Origin: Phormidium willei BDU 130791
GTDB taxonomy: Bacteria; Cyanobacteriota; Cyanobacteriia; Cyanobacteriales; Geitlerinemataceae
NCBI GenBank assembly: GCA_001637315.1
Contig: LSZA01000023.1
Coordinates: 1-46,234, forward strand
Direction: 5' to 3'
Length of the DNA: 46,234 nt
This document shows, in pieces, positions 27,524 to 35,876 of the stretch. Position 1 is the first letter of the stretch, and the number at the start of each line of letters is the position of its first letter. A model generated the notes under the pieces. That model had not been told where the DNA came from. It did not search any database and was given only the letters and a program-made list of their open reading frames with translations. The translations under genes were made by a program, and so were the position numbers.

Positions 27524-29527
27524 ATGAGGAAAAAAACAAACCTATCGTTCGAGCGATCGCGGCGGGAATCTCACTCCCCAACTCAGGTGATCGAACGAAA
27601 CCAGCAGCAACCAGACCGACAACGCCAGATGACCCCACAACGCCAGCGAAATTGGACATCCTGGCTTCCGGGCTGGCAATTCTGGACCCTCGTGTTTGGT
27701 GTCGGAACCGTCGGAACTGCCATTACCGCCGCCGCCTTGCTACTGACCTTACCAACGGTTCCTAATTGTCCCCGCATCTTCTGGCCCACTGCCTCAGCCT
27801 CGATGCGCCTCTATTGTGGACAATTGGCCGCCGAGAAACAAACCGTTGACGATATCCTCGAAGCGATCGACCTGGTGAGTGAACTGCCCGAGGATCATGG
27901 CCTACGCCCCAGAATTAACCAGCAAATTGAACTGTGGACTCAAGATCTGCTCGATTTAGCCGAAACCTCCTTCCATGACGGTCAGTTCTTAGAGGCGATC
28001 GACATTGCCCGACGGATTCCCACCGAGGAACTCTCCCCAAGCGCTCAAGCCGCCATTGAACCGGTCATTGAACAGCGTATCGAGGCCTGGAAAGCCATTT
28101 GGACCGAAGCCGAAGATCTCTACGCTGATATTGAAGATCACCTCAAAAACCGCCGTTGGAACTTGGCTTTTGCCGCCGCCACACGCCTGCGTGCTGTGGA
28201 AAATCAACATTGGCGTGTCACCAAATATGAAGAAATTACCCAGCGAGTGCAGCAGGCTCGTAATGATGTCAACCAACTGGCCCAGGCGCGGAACCTCGCC
28301 AACCAACGCACGCTCGATAGTTTCCTCGAAGCGATCAATCTCGCCGAACAAATTGGTTTAGATTCCTTTGCCTATGCCAGCGCTCAAGAGGCGTTGCGGG
28401 AGTTTGGCCGGGCAATGTTGGATTTAGCCGATGCGGAACTAGCGGCCCAAAACCTCACGGAAGCCATTGGTATCGCCCGGCGGGTTCCGGCTAGCACCCA
28501 GTTAAAAGAGGAAGCCGATGATTTTGTGATGTTAGCCCGAGGTGAATTTCTGGCCTGGCAGCCCAGCGTCAGAAGTTTAGAAAATGCCATCACTCAGGCT
28601 CAACGGATTCCTCTGGAGAGTCCGTTGTATGATCGCGCCCAAACTCGGATTAGACAATGGCAAACGGCCATCGATCAGGTGGCGGTTCTCGAACGCGCCC
28701 GCAATACCGCTCGTACGGGCAGTATTGCCGATTTGACAACGGCCATTTCTCAAGCCGAACTGATCTCGAATACGACTTCTCTCTATGACGAGGCCCAGCA
28801 AGAGATTGACCGTTGGCGCAATCAGTTACAAACCAATCAGGATCGTCCCATTTTGCAGCGGGCCGAAGCCTTAGCCCGTCAGGGAAATTATCAACAGGCG
28901 ATCGCTCAAGCCCAGCGGATTAGTCCTTCCCGGGCGCTGTATACTGAGGCCCAAGATCAGGTGAACCGTTGGCAACGGACGATTAGTGAACAACGCGATC
29001 GCCCCCTACTTTCTCAGGCTGAACGTCAGGCCAATGCCGGGAACCTCGATGAGGCCATCACCACGGCCCGACGCATCCCCTCCGATAGTGCCTTGGCCGG
29101 AGAGGCACAAACGGCGATCGCTCGTTGGAATAGCGCTCAGCGCGATCGCGATCTCCTCGATCAAGCCTATCGTCTCGCCAACGGCGGTTCGGCGGAATCC
29201 CTCGAATCGGCCCTTCGCACCGCTAATAGCATCACCCGCTATGGTGGCCAGCGGGCCGAGGCTGATCGCCTGATCCGTAATCTCGGTTGGGAACTGCTAG
29301 AGTTAGCGGAGTCCCAGGCTTGGCGCAGTTTAGAGGGGGCGATCGCGATCGCCGAGCGCATCCCCAGTTACACCGAAGCCCACGCTGAAGCCCAACGGCT
29401 AATCCGGGATTGGGATGCTCAATTGAATCCCCCTCCCCCGCCAGAACCGGATTTGCAACGCAAGTTTGATGAGGGGATCCCGATTGACTGGGATGGCTCG
29501 GTGATTGATAATTCCCTAGATGAGTAG
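27524..29527 (+). CDS. Large membrane protein with ten helical repeats
   Basis: 667 residues from ATG 27524 (AGGGG nine bases upstream). A basic Gln-rich cytoplasmic N-terminus is followed by one transmembrane helix (about 52-78: LVFGVGTVGTAITAAALLL), and the remaining 580 residues contain about ten TPR-like units of 35-60 residues with the consensus (L/A)xxAIxxAxxIPxxSxLYxEAQxxIxxW, e.g. NLDEAITTARRIPSDSALAGEA. The Ala/Gln-rich helices are often mis-annotated as chromosome-segregation ATPase, but there is no Walker motif. Probably a periplasmic scaffold or binding platform. The units differ enough that the array is old. No partner gene evident. Confidence 0.7.
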   Translation: MRKKTNLSFERSRRESHSPTQVIERNQQQPDRQRQMTPQRQRNWTSWLPGWQFWTLVFGVGTVGTAITAAALLLTLPTVPNCPRIFWPTASASMRLYCGQLAAEKQTVDDILEAIDLVSELPEDHGLRPRINQQIELWTQDLLDLAETSFHDGQFLEAIDIARRIPTEELSPSAQAAIEPVIEQRIEAWKAIWTEAEDLYADIEDHLKNRRWNLAFAAATRLRAVENQHWRVTKYEEITQRVQQARNDVNQLAQARNLANQRTLDSFLEAINLAEQIGLDSFAYASAQEALREFGRAMLDLADAELAAQNLTEAIGIARRVPASTQLKEEADDFVMLARGEFLAWQPSVRSLENAITQAQRIPLESPLYDRAQTRIRQWQTAIDQVAVLERARNTARTGSIADLTTAISQAELISNTTSLYDEAQQEIDRWRNQLQTNQDRPILQRAEALARQGNYQQAIAQAQRISPSRALYTEAQDQVNRWQRTISEQRDRPLLSQAERQANAGNLDEAITTARRIPSDSALAGEAQTAIARWNSAQRDRDLLDQAYRLANGGSAESLESALRTANSITRYGGQRAEADRLIRNLGWELLELAESQAWRSLEGAIAIAERIPSYTEAHAEAQRLIRDWDAQLNPPPPPEPDLQRKFDEGIPIDWDGSVIDNSLDE

Positions 29528-29546
29528 GCGTTTCTAGTGGGCGTTT

Positions 29547-31217
29547 CTAGTGGGCTTTCCCAAACAAGCAAATATCAAAAGACTGAAGCATCTCGGGAAT
29601 GGTCATCACAGCACCGGTTTCATAGTGATTGGACAGTAACACCGTCCAATTGTCGCGATCGATGGGTTCATCGAGATCTAGCGGCTTCTGGAAGGAAAAG
29701 TTAATCACCACTAAAATTGTCTCTTCGTCAGTTTCTCGTAAATAGGCTAAATGTTCATGGGGATAGTCAATCAGCGATCGCCAGGTTCCCCGTTGCAAGG
29801 CTGGGCTTTTTTGGTACAACTGAATCAAACGACGATAGAAATTCAGCAGTGAATCGGGGTTTTTCCAGGCCTTCTCAACATTCAAAGCCGTGTAATTGGG
29901 GTGAACCGGTAGCCAAGGTTCCACATCCTTACCAAAGCTAAACCCCGCTTGCGGTGAGTCATCCCACTGCATCGGCGTTCGGGATCCGTCACGCTGTTCG
30001 GGAACTTCCCCACTGGTACTCGGGGCGATCGCTTTATCCCGTAATTTCTCTGGGGGAATCTCCTCATGATCGACCATTCCCAATTCTTGGCCATAATATA
30101 AAACCGGGGTTCCCCGCACGGTTAATAATAAGGTCGCCGCTGCTTGGGCGATCGCATGGGAATCAATACAAAGACTACATTCAACCCAGCGAGATAAATG
30201 GCGGGGAATGTCATGATTATCAAAAAAGTACACCGGTTGCGCCCCGGCGGGTGTCACTAATTCTTTATGTTCAATTTCCCGTTGTAAATAGCCCGGATAC
30301 CAGGGACTAAAGGCAAATTCAAAGGTAAAGGGCAGATGAAGTTCGTCGTTATGAGCGCCATAAAAGGTGTTGGACTCATACAGGCGATTGTCAATGAAGG
30401 TTTCGCCAATGAGTAGGCGATCGCCATACTCGTCCAAAATGTCACGAATCTCCCGCACAATTTCATGATTTTCTGGGAGGTTTTTTTCGTACAAATGATG
30501 ATAGTTATTATAGTCATTCTTATCATTTGTACCAAACTTGAGCGGATTATCTCGAAAGAATTTATCCTTACTATACACACTTGACGCATCTAAGCGAAAG
30601 CCATCAACTCCTTGGTCGAGCCAAAAGCGAACTACATCATAAATAGCCGCCCGAACTTCTGGATTGCGCCAATTTAAATCCGGTTGATTCTTGTTAAACG
30701 TATGAAAATAATACTGTTGACGAGCCTCACAATACGTCCAACCCGTGCCACCAAAATAAGATAACCAATTATTCGGGAGATTGTCCTTATAGCCTTCTTG
30801 CCATAAATACCAATCTGCTTTCGGATTATCCCGGTCTTGTTTAGACTCTAAAAACCAATCATGTTGATTGGAAGTATGGTTCAACACCAAATCCAAAATA
30901 ACCTTAATGTCTCGTTGATGACATTCCTGCAATAATTGCTCGAAATCTGCCATTGTCCCAAAAATAGGGCAAATCTCCCGATAGTCACTGACATCATAAC
31001 CATTGTCCATCATCGGAGACTTATTGATGGGAGACAACCAAATTGCATTAATTCCTAAAGATGTTTCACTCTCAGAATTACCATCATTTAGATAATCTAA
31101 GCGCTGAATAATGCCCTGAATATCCCCAATTCCGTCTCCATTAGCATCAGCAAACGTCAGGGGATAAATTTGATAAATAATTCCCTTTTCCCACCAATGT
31201 TGTCCTGTTTTTGTCAT
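29547..31217 (-). CDS. GH13 alpha-glucosidase-like enzyme
   Basis: A 556-residue alpha-amylase-superfamily hydrolase (oligo-1,6-glucosidase / alpha-glucosidase / trehalose-phosphate-hydrolase type). It begins WWEKGIIYQIYPLTFAD, with conserved regions LDLVLNHTS (region I), GVDGFRLDASS (nucleophile Asp, region II), LLIGETF (acid/base Glu, region III) and FFDNHDIPR (Asp, region IV). The QHDWFLES and DWYLW loops are those of GH13 glucosidases. No signal peptide, so cytoplasmic use of glycogen- or sucrose-derived oligosaccharides is likely. ATG 31217 is preferred; ATG 31235 adds six residues. The exact substrate cannot be told. Confidence 0.88.
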   Translation of the reverse strand: MTKTGQHWWEKGIIYQIYPLTFADANGDGIGDIQGIIQRLDYLNDGNSESETSLGINAIWLSPINKSPMMDNGYDVSDYREICPIFGTMADFEQLLQECHQRDIKVILDLVLNHTSNQHDWFLESKQDRDNPKADWYLWQEGYKDNLPNNWLSYFGGTGWTYCEARQQYYFHTFNKNQPDLNWRNPEVRAAIYDVVRFWLDQGVDGFRLDASSVYSKDKFFRDNPLKFGTNDKNDYNNYHHLYEKNLPENHEIVREIRDILDEYGDRLLIGETFIDNRLYESNTFYGAHNDELHLPFTFEFAFSPWYPGYLQREIEHKELVTPAGAQPVYFFDNHDIPRHLSRWVECSLCIDSHAIAQAAATLLLTVRGTPVLYYGQELGMVDHEEIPPEKLRDKAIAPSTSGEVPEQRDGSRTPMQWDDSPQAGFSFGKDVEPWLPVHPNYTALNVEKAWKNPDSLLNFYRRLIQLYQKSPALQRGTWRSLIDYPHEHLAYLRETDEETILVVINFSFQKPLDLDEPIDRDNWTVLLSNHYETGAVMTIPEMLQSFDICLFGKAH

Positions 31218-31260
31218 ACGAGTAAGTCCGATCAATCATTAATAATCAACAGTCAACAAG

Positions 31261-31293
31261 AAGCCATGCCGTGCTTAGAGTACGTCATGGCTT
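31261..31293. other. Inverted repeat between two minus-strand genes
   Basis: AAGCCATG (31261-31268) pairs with CATGGCTT (31286-31293), with CGT/ACG pairing further inside. It is 85 bases after the alpha/beta-hydrolase stop and 44 bases before the GH13 start. It may be a weak terminator or an operator for the glucosidase gene; no T run. Confidence 0.35.
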
Positions 31294-31378
31294 GCAGCCT
31301 AGATTTTTCCGGGGCGAACCCAGTTGGCTCCCAACGACCATGACCTCAAACACCATGAATCGTCTTCCGGGACTCAGC

Positions 31379-32272
31379 CTACCTGACGACGTGACGGTTT
31401 AGCCAGTCCAAGACCAACGGATTAACGACCTCGGGACGTTCATCATGGGGACAATGGCCCGTTTGGGGAATGGAATGGAACTCCACCGGATGGCGTTCAC
31501 CCCACTGACGGTAAATCTCCGCCCCTTTCACCGGAGTCCAGGGGTCATCCTCACCCCAGAGAACTAACACCGGACAACGAACCGAATCAAGCAACTCTGA
31601 GGGTTTTGGCCCCGGAGGCGCCGACAAAATCGACGCAAACACCTGTTGCGCCCCCGCCTCACAGGAGGGTTCATAGAGAAGTTGCACCAACTCATCGGTT
31701 ACCGCCTCGCGATTTCCGTAAACTTGATACAGGGTGTTGCGAATGCGTCGCGGCTGTCGCACCTGGTTAAACATCAGCGAACCCAGGCTTTTTGAGGCGA
31801 CTAACTTGGCAAACGTCCCCATCACCAGCCGCAAGGGAAACGCCAATTCTTCGGGTCGATGATTCAGGCCACCGGCGCAATTGAGCAACACCGCTCCTTG
31901 GCTGGCCTCTCGATGTTGGGCCGCCATCACCAACGCCAACAAGGCGCCGATGGAATTTCCAACAAATACAGTGGGTTCACCGATGAACGCTTGCCAAAAG
32001 TCCGCCAGTAAATCTCGCCAGAGTTCAATGGAATAGTCAAAGGGCGGTTTGGCTGATTCACCAAATCCTAGCAAATCCAGGGCATAGACACGATACCCTG
32101 ATTGCGCCCAAATGGGGATGTTCTGACGCCAATGGCCAATCGACGCACCAAATCCATGGATGAGAACCAGGGGCGGTCCGTCACCATTGACGGTATACGC
32201 AATGGACTGTCCGCGCCACGTCCAAAACTGTCGTTGTAAAGAAGACTCAGAGGAGGGAGTTTGTACCGTCAC
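31379..32272 (-). CDS. Alpha/beta hydrolase
   Basis: A 297-residue alpha/beta-hydrolase-fold enzyme read from GTG 32272. It has VLIHGFGASIGHWRQN (oxyanion loop), the nucleophile elbow VGNSIGALLAL, the acid in LWGEDDPWTP and the His in PQTGHCPHDE. The set resembles the plant/cyanobacterial group often annotated as pheophytinase-like or haloalkane-dehalogenase-like hydrolases, but substrate is not deducible. No signal peptide. An imperfectly understood inverted repeat sits in its promoter. It shares direction with the GH13 gene, but a 161-base gap makes a joint operon uncertain. Confidence 0.82.
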   Translation of the reverse strand: MTVQTPSSESSLQRQFWTWRGQSIAYTVNGDGPPLVLIHGFGASIGHWRQNIPIWAQSGYRVYALDLLGFGESAKPPFDYSIELWRDLLADFWQAFIGEPTVFVGNSIGALLALVMAAQHREASQGAVLLNCAGGLNHRPEELAFPLRLVMGTFAKLVASKSLGSLMFNQVRQPRRIRNTLYQVYGNREAVTDELVQLLYEPSCEAGAQQVFASILSAPPGPKPSELLDSVRCPVLVLWGEDDPWTPVKGAEIYRQWGERHPVEFHSIPQTGHCPHDERPEVVNPLVLDWLNRHVVR

Positions 32273-32283
32273 AACACGATTGA

Positions 32284-32311
32284 TAGAATGTACTGTTAAG
32301 ACTTCATTCTA
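32284..32311 (-). promoter_or_regulatory. Possible operator upstream of the hydrolase gene
   Basis: TAGAATG (32284-32290) and CATTCTA (32305-32311) are perfect 7-bp arms, 21 bases centre to centre (two helical turns), 11 bases upstream of the GTG start. This spacing is typical for a dimeric repressor site or for a 5'-leader hairpin. No matching regulator is known. Confidence 0.35.
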
Positions 32312-32403
32312 CCGAGTTTTCCAAGACTGTGCTGTGGCTAGGGTCTGCAATCTCGCCCTGTTGACCCGATTGAAGCGTTGAGAGGGGTCAGCTATGGAGG
32401 CCC

Positions 32404-32568
32404 AAAAAAAGAAAACCGCAGCGCCGTCTTACCTCAGCTTCCGACCTGTATGCGACAGTGGGAGCCATCTATAACCCAGACAGTCCCTCAGCCCTTTATC
32501 TCCGGCTCCAGGAGTCTAACGCGAGGTTAGCATACCGAGCCACAAGTACATTGAGGGCCTCATACAGG
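32404..32568 (-). ncRNA. Candidate structured RNA, possibly 6S RNA
   Basis: In the 517-base gap 32273-32789 the minus strand has a -10 box TATACT (32572-32577), and right after it a transcript-like segment starts with CCTGTATG (32561-32568), which pairs perfectly with CATACAGG (32445-32452), closing a 124-nt hairpin. Inside are smaller pairings such as CTAAC/GTTAG, GGCTC/GAGCC and CCCTC/GAGGG. The segment ends in GCGGTTTTC and a T7 run at 32404-32410. Length (about 165 nt) and overall rod form fit 6S RNA, the RNA-polymerase-binding regulator, but the diagnostic bubble was not verified. No other gene is seen in this gap. Confidence 0.42.
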
Positions 32569-32789
32569 ACAAGTATAGATCGTAAAACAATATTGGCAGT
32601 CACCAACGCCGCAGTTTTCTATAAGTCTTATTTTAGCAAGCTGTTCTCAAAGCGCAAGCGATCGCCGGCAAATTTTCCCAGAGACGGACGGCGATCGCCG
32701 CCAAAACGCGATACAACAGGGAAAGAAACCCTGTAACTCGCTCTGAACGGCCACCGAGCAACGATATACCCGTAACCCTAAACCGCCCT

Positions 32790-33755
32790 ATGCCTGACTA
32801 TCCTGGACTCTCAAGCGAAGCCTTCCGTCATCCCCTCGATCGCGAAGCCGAAGAGGCGCTACGCAGCCTACCAGGCTTTGATGGCGTAGCCCGTAAGTTT
32901 GTTGAATATGTCTATGAACGCCCCCAAGCGGTGTTTATGACCGGCAATTATATTCAAGTGGGGCCGCGACAGTATTCGAGCATCTACCAACGCTTTCGTG
33001 AGGCGGTTCGCGCCCTCGATATCTCCCCGGAACCGCTCCTGTTCGTGTCTCAGAATCCTCAACTCAACGCCGTTTCCCTCGGACAAGATCATGCGTCGAT
33101 TACCCTCAACTCCGGTCTCGTCGATGCCGTGAATGAAGAGCAGCTTCAGGCCGTCATCGCCCATGAGTTAGGACATCTCAAATGTGGCCATACGATTTTG
33201 ATTCAGATGGCCATGTGGGCCATTTCCACGGCGATGTTTGTGGGCGAGTTCACCTTTGGTATGGGCAATGTCCTCGGGAGTGGCTTACTCTACGCCTTTT
33301 ATGAATGGCGACGTAAAGCCGAACTCTCAGCTGATCGCGCGGCCTTGTTGGTGATGGACGATCTCGATACAGTGACGCAAACCCTCATGATCATGGCTGG
33401 GGGAAGTCAAAAATATGCTCATGAACTGGACATGGAGGAGTTTATCCGCCAGTCGCAACGCTACCAAGAGTTAGATCGCGATGAATTGAATCAAGTCTAT
33501 AAGTTTCTGCTCTATAACGGCGCTCAAGGTATGGCCACTCATCCCTTTGCTGTGGAGCGGCTTCACTATATCCGCCAATGGGGACAGTCTGCTGAGTATC
33601 AGCGGATTCGTTCAGGGGATTATCGTCATGATGATGCCCGAGGCGCGGTCAATGTCCGCACTGATGACGGCAATACCGTCAGTAGCTTACGGCAGCAGAT
33701 TGAAGCGCTGCAAGCGGAAATTGAGCGGGAACGGCAGCGGCGCTCTTCGTCTTAA
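32790..33755 (+). CDS. M48 family zinc metalloprotease
   Basis: A 321-residue Ste24/HtpX-like peptidase. The zinc site HELGH is at residues 125-129, with the third ligand Glu178 in KAELSADRA. Hydrophobic segments at about 136-153 and 157-171 could dip into the membrane, and the C-terminal 40 residues are a charged coiled coil (SSLRQQIEALQAEIERERQR). The N-terminal part (EEALRSLPGFDGVARKFVEY, then RQYSSIYQRF) is like the cyanobacterial M48 subgroup. It may degrade damaged membrane proteins. GTTCCCT-type repeats (reverse sense) follow the stop by six bases. Confidence 0.88.
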   Translation: MPDYPGLSSEAFRHPLDREAEEALRSLPGFDGVARKFVEYVYERPQAVFMTGNYIQVGPRQYSSIYQRFREAVRALDISPEPLLFVSQNPQLNAVSLGQDHASITLNSGLVDAVNEEQLQAVIAHELGHLKCGHTILIQMAMWAISTAMFVGEFTFGMGNVLGSGLLYAFYEWRRKAELSADRAALLVMDDLDTVTQTLMIMAGGSQKYAHELDMEEFIRQSQRYQELDRDELNQVYKFLLYNGAQGMATHPFAVERLHYIRQWGQSAEYQRIRSGDYRHDDARGAVNVRTDDGNTVSSLRQQIEALQAEIERERQRRSSS

Positions 33756-33761
33756 TAGAAC

Positions 33762-33782
33762 AGGGAACAGGGAACAGGGAAC
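33762..33782. repeat. Inverted GTTCCCT heptamer array, third copy
   Basis: Three exact AGGGAAC units (reverse complement of GTTCCCT), followed by AGGCAATAG, which mirrors the TTGCCT tracts at the other arrays. It lies between the M48 stop and the coaT stop (convergent genes). Confidence 0.8.
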
Positions 33783-33862
33783 AGGCAATAGATAGTCTTG
33801 AAAAGATGCACCTCATCAAACTGGGAACCGCTATCTTGTTCGAGACTATCAACCCCTTAACT

Positions 33863-35788
33863 TCAACCTCTCAGCAGTCGTAGGCCGCTCAACGTGACCA
33901 TCACCGTGGAACCTTCATGACCGAGGACACCAAACGGTAGGGTCATATTGCCGGCAAAATTCAGCACTAACAAAATCACCACAAAACTCAGTGCAAAGAC
34001 AATGTTTTGCTTGACCACCCGCTGAGCTCGACGGCCTAAACGAATCGCTTGTTCTAATCGTTCCAGGCGATCGGCCATTAAGACAATGTCAGCCGTGTCT
34101 AAGGCCACATCACTACCGGCCGCGCCCATAGCAATGCCGACGGTGGCCTGAGCCAAGGCCGGGGCATCATTGATACCATCGCCCACCATGCCGACGGTTT
34201 GATACTGCCGTTGGAGTTGCCGAATCACCTCAACTTTATCTTCGGGTAATAGCTCGGCATAGACCTGATCAACACCCACCTGTTGGCCAATGCTATGGGC
34301 AGTACGGGGGTTATCTCCTGTCAGCATGACGACCTGCTCGACTCCGAGCTGTTTGAGATGAGCCACGGCTTGGGCGGCCGCTGGTCGAACGATGTCAGCC
34401 ACGGCAATCAGTCCCAACATTTGACCAGATTGGGCAACCCAGACGACGGTTTTTCCCTCGGATTCCCATTGCTGGCTTTGGCGGATCAGATCCTCAGAAA
34501 TGTCTTTGACCTGGGTCTCAACGATAGCCGGTTTACCCACGACGGCTGGCTGACCCTCGAGATCTGCGGTAATACCGAGTCCCGCCTGGGCCTGGGCGTT
34601 GCTGGCGGTTGTCCAGGTCAGGTTTTGCTGACGGGCGGCCTGAACAATGGCCTCGCCAATGGGGTGTTCGGATAGGCTTTCTAGGGCGGCGGCTACCTGC
34701 CAGAGTTGGTCGGAGTGGGGCTGAGTGGCGATCGCGTCGACGACCTGAAGATTGCCGGTGGTCAGGGTCCCGGTTTTATCAAAGGCGATGGCCCGGATAC
34801 GCCCAATTTGCTCTAACTCGGCTCCGTTTTTGAAAAGAATGCCTCGCCGCGCCCCGTTAGCAATGCCTGATAGCAGGGTGGGCATAATCGAGGCCATCAG
34901 GGCGCAGGGGGAGGCCACCACCAGGAAAATCAGCGCTCGATAAATGGTTTCTTCCCAGGACCAGCCCAACAGTAAGGGCGGTAGGGTACTCAGCAAAATG
35001 CCAGCGATGACAATCACTTTGGCGTAGGCCCGCTCAAAGCGTTCAATAAACTGCTGAGAGGGCGGTGCGTTGGTTTGGGCCTGCTGCACCAGTTGGATGA
35101 CTCGCTGAATTAAGCTGCTTTCGGGGGGTTGATGAATCCTTAACCGTAGCGCTCCGTGGCCGTTCAGGGTTCCGGCGAAAACGTCATCACCGACGGTTTT
35201 CTCAACGGGGACGGATTCTCCGGTAATGGAGGCTTGGTTCAGGGTACTGCTTCCTTCGACCACCTGGCCATCCGTTGGCACCCGTTCGCCGGGTTTGACC
35301 AAAATGCGATCGCCGATCTCGAGGCTCGTAATGGGAACCATCTGTTCGCGATCGCCCTCAAGCCGTCGGGCTGTATCTGCTGTTAACCCCATGAGTCTCT
35401 GGATACTGCGCTCGGTGCGCTCCATGGCATAGCCTTCGAGGGCGCCACTGATGGCGAAAATCAGGATTAGGACAGCTCCATCGACGAGTAGGTAATACTC
35501 CTGTTGCCATAGCCCTAGGCCGGCTGCCCCTAGGGCGGCGACGATCATCAGCAGGTCAACATCGAGTTCTTTGTCTGCCACTAGGGTGCTTACGCCGTCC
35601 CTGGCACTGTCAAACCCGCCGATGATGTAGGCCGCCGTCAGGATGAACAACGCTCCTCCTACCCAGCCGAGGTTGAGGGCCTGCCAACCTAAGAAGACCA
35701 AGACTGCACAGGCGATCGCAGCGGTCGCCTCTCGATGGTCTTTCCATACCCTTAAGTCCAGGGGAGCCGCAAGAGCTTTTGAAACCAT
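33863..35788 (-). CDS. coaT: P1B-4 type cobalt-exporting ATPase
   Basis: A 641-residue heavy-metal P-type ATPase. It has SPC in the metal-binding helix (residues 293-295), the phosphorylated Asp337 in DKTGTLT, TGES in the actuator domain (about 189-192), GDGINDAPA, and a C-terminal HEGST (His624). SPC together with a HEG(G/S)T motif, and the lack of an N-terminal CxxC metal-binding domain, mark subgroup P1B-4, whose cyanobacterial member CoaT exports cobalt. It is divergent from a CoaR homologue over an 88-base region with a MerR-type operator, which strengthens the assignment. Zn or Fe export by this subgroup is also known, so strict Co specificity is inferred. Confidence 0.9.
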   Translation of the reverse strand: MVSKALAAPLDLRVWKDHREATAAIACAVLVFLGWQALNLGWVGGALFILTAAYIIGGFDSARDGVSTLVADKELDVDLLMIVAALGAAGLGLWQQEYYLLVDGAVLILIFAISGALEGYAMERTERSIQRLMGLTADTARRLEGDREQMVPITSLEIGDRILVKPGERVPTDGQVVEGSSTLNQASITGESVPVEKTVGDDVFAGTLNGHGALRLRIHQPPESSLIQRVIQLVQQAQTNAPPSQQFIERFERAYAKVIVIAGILLSTLPPLLLGWSWEETIYRALIFLVVASPCALMASIMPTLLSGIANGARRGILFKNGAELEQIGRIRAIAFDKTGTLTTGNLQVVDAIATQPHSDQLWQVAAALESLSEHPIGEAIVQAARQQNLTWTTASNAQAQAGLGITADLEGQPAVVGKPAIVETQVKDISEDLIRQSQQWESEGKTVVWVAQSGQMLGLIAVADIVRPAAAQAVAHLKQLGVEQVVMLTGDNPRTAHSIGQQVGVDQVYAELLPEDKVEVIRQLQRQYQTVGMVGDGINDAPALAQATVGIAMGAAGSDVALDTADIVLMADRLERLEQAIRLGRRAQRVVKQNIVFALSFVVILLVLNFAGNMTLPFGVLGHEGSTVMVTLSGLRLLRG

Positions 35789-35818
35789 GGTCTGACGTAT
35801 CCATAAGATTACCCTGAC

Positions 35819-35854
35819 AGCTTAAACCTTGACATTAGTGTTAATGTCAAGGTT
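35819..35854 (-). promoter_or_regulatory. CoaR operator and long-spacer coaT promoter
   Basis: AACCTTGACATTA (35825-35837) and TAATGTCAAGGTT (35842-35854) are perfect 13-bp arms separated by GTGT. On the minus strand the -35 TTGACA (35845-35850) and the -10 TAAGCT (35819-35824) are 20 bp apart, the over-long spacer that MerR-family activators untwist. The palindrome lies within this spacer and over the -35 box. This matches the established arrangement for coaT control in Synechocystis. It overlaps the presumed coaR promoter on the plus strand (TTGACA at 35829-35834), permitting autoregulation. Confidence 0.85.
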
Positions 35855-35876
35855 GTCCGTTAACTCCGAGACCGAT

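Noticed and set aside
32273..32789. tRNA, tmRNA, RNase P RNA or SRP RNA in the gap
   Set aside because: No T-loop, tag peptide, GGAA-type SRP loop or RNase P core sequence was found; the long hairpin fits none of these.
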